Part shown: in pieces, positions 33,656-34,156 of the stretch
How the letters are laid out: each line of letters opens with the position of its first letter
Position numbering within the stretch: position 1 is the first letter of the stretch
Assembly (NCBI GenBank): GCA_005879655.1
Contig: VBJK01000102.1
Location: forward strand, 1-34,156
Direction: 5' to 3'
DNA: 34,156 nucleotides
Source of the DNA: Chloroflexota bacterium
GTDB taxonomy: Bacteria > Chloroflexota > Ktedonobacteria > Ktedonobacterales > Ktedonobacteraceae
Notes under the pieces: generated by a model
What the model was told of the DNA's origin: nothing
Seen by the model: the letters and a program-made list of their open reading frames with translations, nothing else
The model's database searches: none
Program-made: the position numbers and the translations under genes

Positions 33656-34156
33656 ATCAACCAACGTAACGGTCAGCGAAACACATCAACAGGGCACTTA
33701 GAGCACAATACCCTGTTACACAAACGTTATCTGATCCAGCGTACCATCGGGCAAGGTGGCATGGGGGCGGTGTATCTGGCGAAGGATATACGACGCCATG
33801 CTGTTTGTGCCATCAAAGAGATGGGCCTGTCCCAAGTGCCAGCAGCCGAACGCGAGCAGGCAATTGATAACTTTAAAACCGAGGCCAAGATCCTGTGGGG
33901 GCTGAGCCATCGCAATCTACCCACACTCATGGGTTTCTTTAGCGAAAACCAGCGCTACTTCCTGGTGATGGAATACATCGATGGCAGGACGCTGGAAGAT
34001 CTGCTAGAACTTAATAGAGGTCCTTTTCCTGAGCGGCGCGTCCTGGGCTGGGCGAGGCAACTGTGCGATGTACTGGAATACCTGCACAGTCAGAATCCTG
34101 CTATCATCTTCCGCGACATGAAACCAGGCAATATTATGCTTTCCCGTGATGGTCAG
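33656..34156 (+). CDS. Ser/Thr protein kinase, 3' end outside window, abnormal start
   Basis: The first 167 codons encode a Pkn2-type kinase domain: TLLHKRYLIQRTIGQGGMGA, the Lys motif CAIKEM, LPTLMGFF, YFLVMEYIDGRTLEDL, and the catalytic IIFRDMKPGNIML (Phe in place of His, as in the kinase at 28394). The rest continues past the window. No ATG, GTG or TTG lies in frame between the upstream stop (near 33568) and the glycine loop. ATC 33656 is marked as the provisional start because a G6 run stands six bases before it. Alternatively ATG 33642 is the real start and one G has been lost from the run: with G7 it would read MGGFTINQ in frame. A loss of function, a sequencing error or a rare start codon are all possible. 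The kinase frame itself is not in doubt. Confidence 0.75.
   Translation, partial: MNQRNGQRNTSTGHLEHNTLLHKRYLIQRTIGQGGMGAVYLAKDIRRHAVCAIKEMGLSQVPAAEREQAIDNFKTEAKILWGLSHRNLPTLMGFFSENQRYFLVMEYIDGRTLEDLLELNRGPFPERRVLGWARQLCDVLEYLHSQNPAIIFRDMKPGNIMLSRDGQ

Overview
The window looks like an accessory-rich piece of a Ktedonobacteria-type genome (Chloroflexota). This is inference from gene content. There are two Pkn-type Ser/Thr kinases with an unusual FRD catalytic motif, one of them fused to a large membrane domain. There are also a PIG-V-type mannosyltransferase, receptor-like proteins with no chemotaxis genes nearby, a one-module NRPS, proline/threonine-linker surface proteins, and intergenic spaces rich in palindromes. 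Base composition is moderate (about half G+C) and fairly even, except for two short GC-rich repeats around 27.2 and 28.2 kb.

Layout. 1-1368 (+): 3' part of a biotin carboxylase gene. 1463-2044 (-): small membrane-anchored protein. 2230-4699 (-): operon of RNase Y (rny) and a PHP-domain phosphoesterase. 4972-6195 (-): PIG-V-like mannosyltransferase. 6337-10406 (-): two translationally coupled, degenerate MCP-like receptors. 10812-11297 (-): possible winged-helix regulator. 12165-23308 (+): an NRPS (C-A-T-TE), then glycosyltransferase, polysaccharide deacetylase, glycosyltransferase, a giant membrane protein that looks like a flippase joined to a polymerase, and a small membrane protein with an acidic repetitive tail. 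23454-24938 (-): exported clan-A glycoside hydrolase, convergent with that cluster. 25510-26565 (+): unknown protein. 26.6-28.3 kb: repeat-rich island with a broken MerR/GyrI-type regulator and a Rad52/DdrA-like gene flanked by inverted GC-rich repeats. 28394-31225 (-): Ser/Thr kinase with a polytopic C-terminal half. 31.6-31.8 kb (-): tRNA-Val and tRNA-Leu. 31923-33350 (-): membrane-anchored muramidase-like protein. 33656-34156 (+): start of a second kinase that has no normal start codon in frame.

How the genes may work together. The 16.5-23.3 kb genes form a tight operon (gaps of 58, 24 and 37 bases and a 4-base overlap). It can be read as a surface-polysaccharide pathway: two cytoplasmic glycosyltransferases, a deacetylase, flippase plus polymerase in one polypeptide, and a trimming or releasing glycosidase next door. 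The NRPS lies 214 bases upstream on the same strand and may add an acyl-aminoacyl product or decoration. Its thioesterase has Cys in place of the nucleophile Ser and Asn where the usual Asp sits. This NRPS-plus-polysaccharide arrangement is the best candidate for an undescribed system in the window.

The spacers are also structured. Nearly perfect long palindromes follow several genes, and a short palindromic repeat (core like GCACAATTCATTGTGC) recurs at five or more places. Start sites were chosen by eye from Shine-Dalgarno spacing. Family assignments come from recognised motifs only, with no database search.
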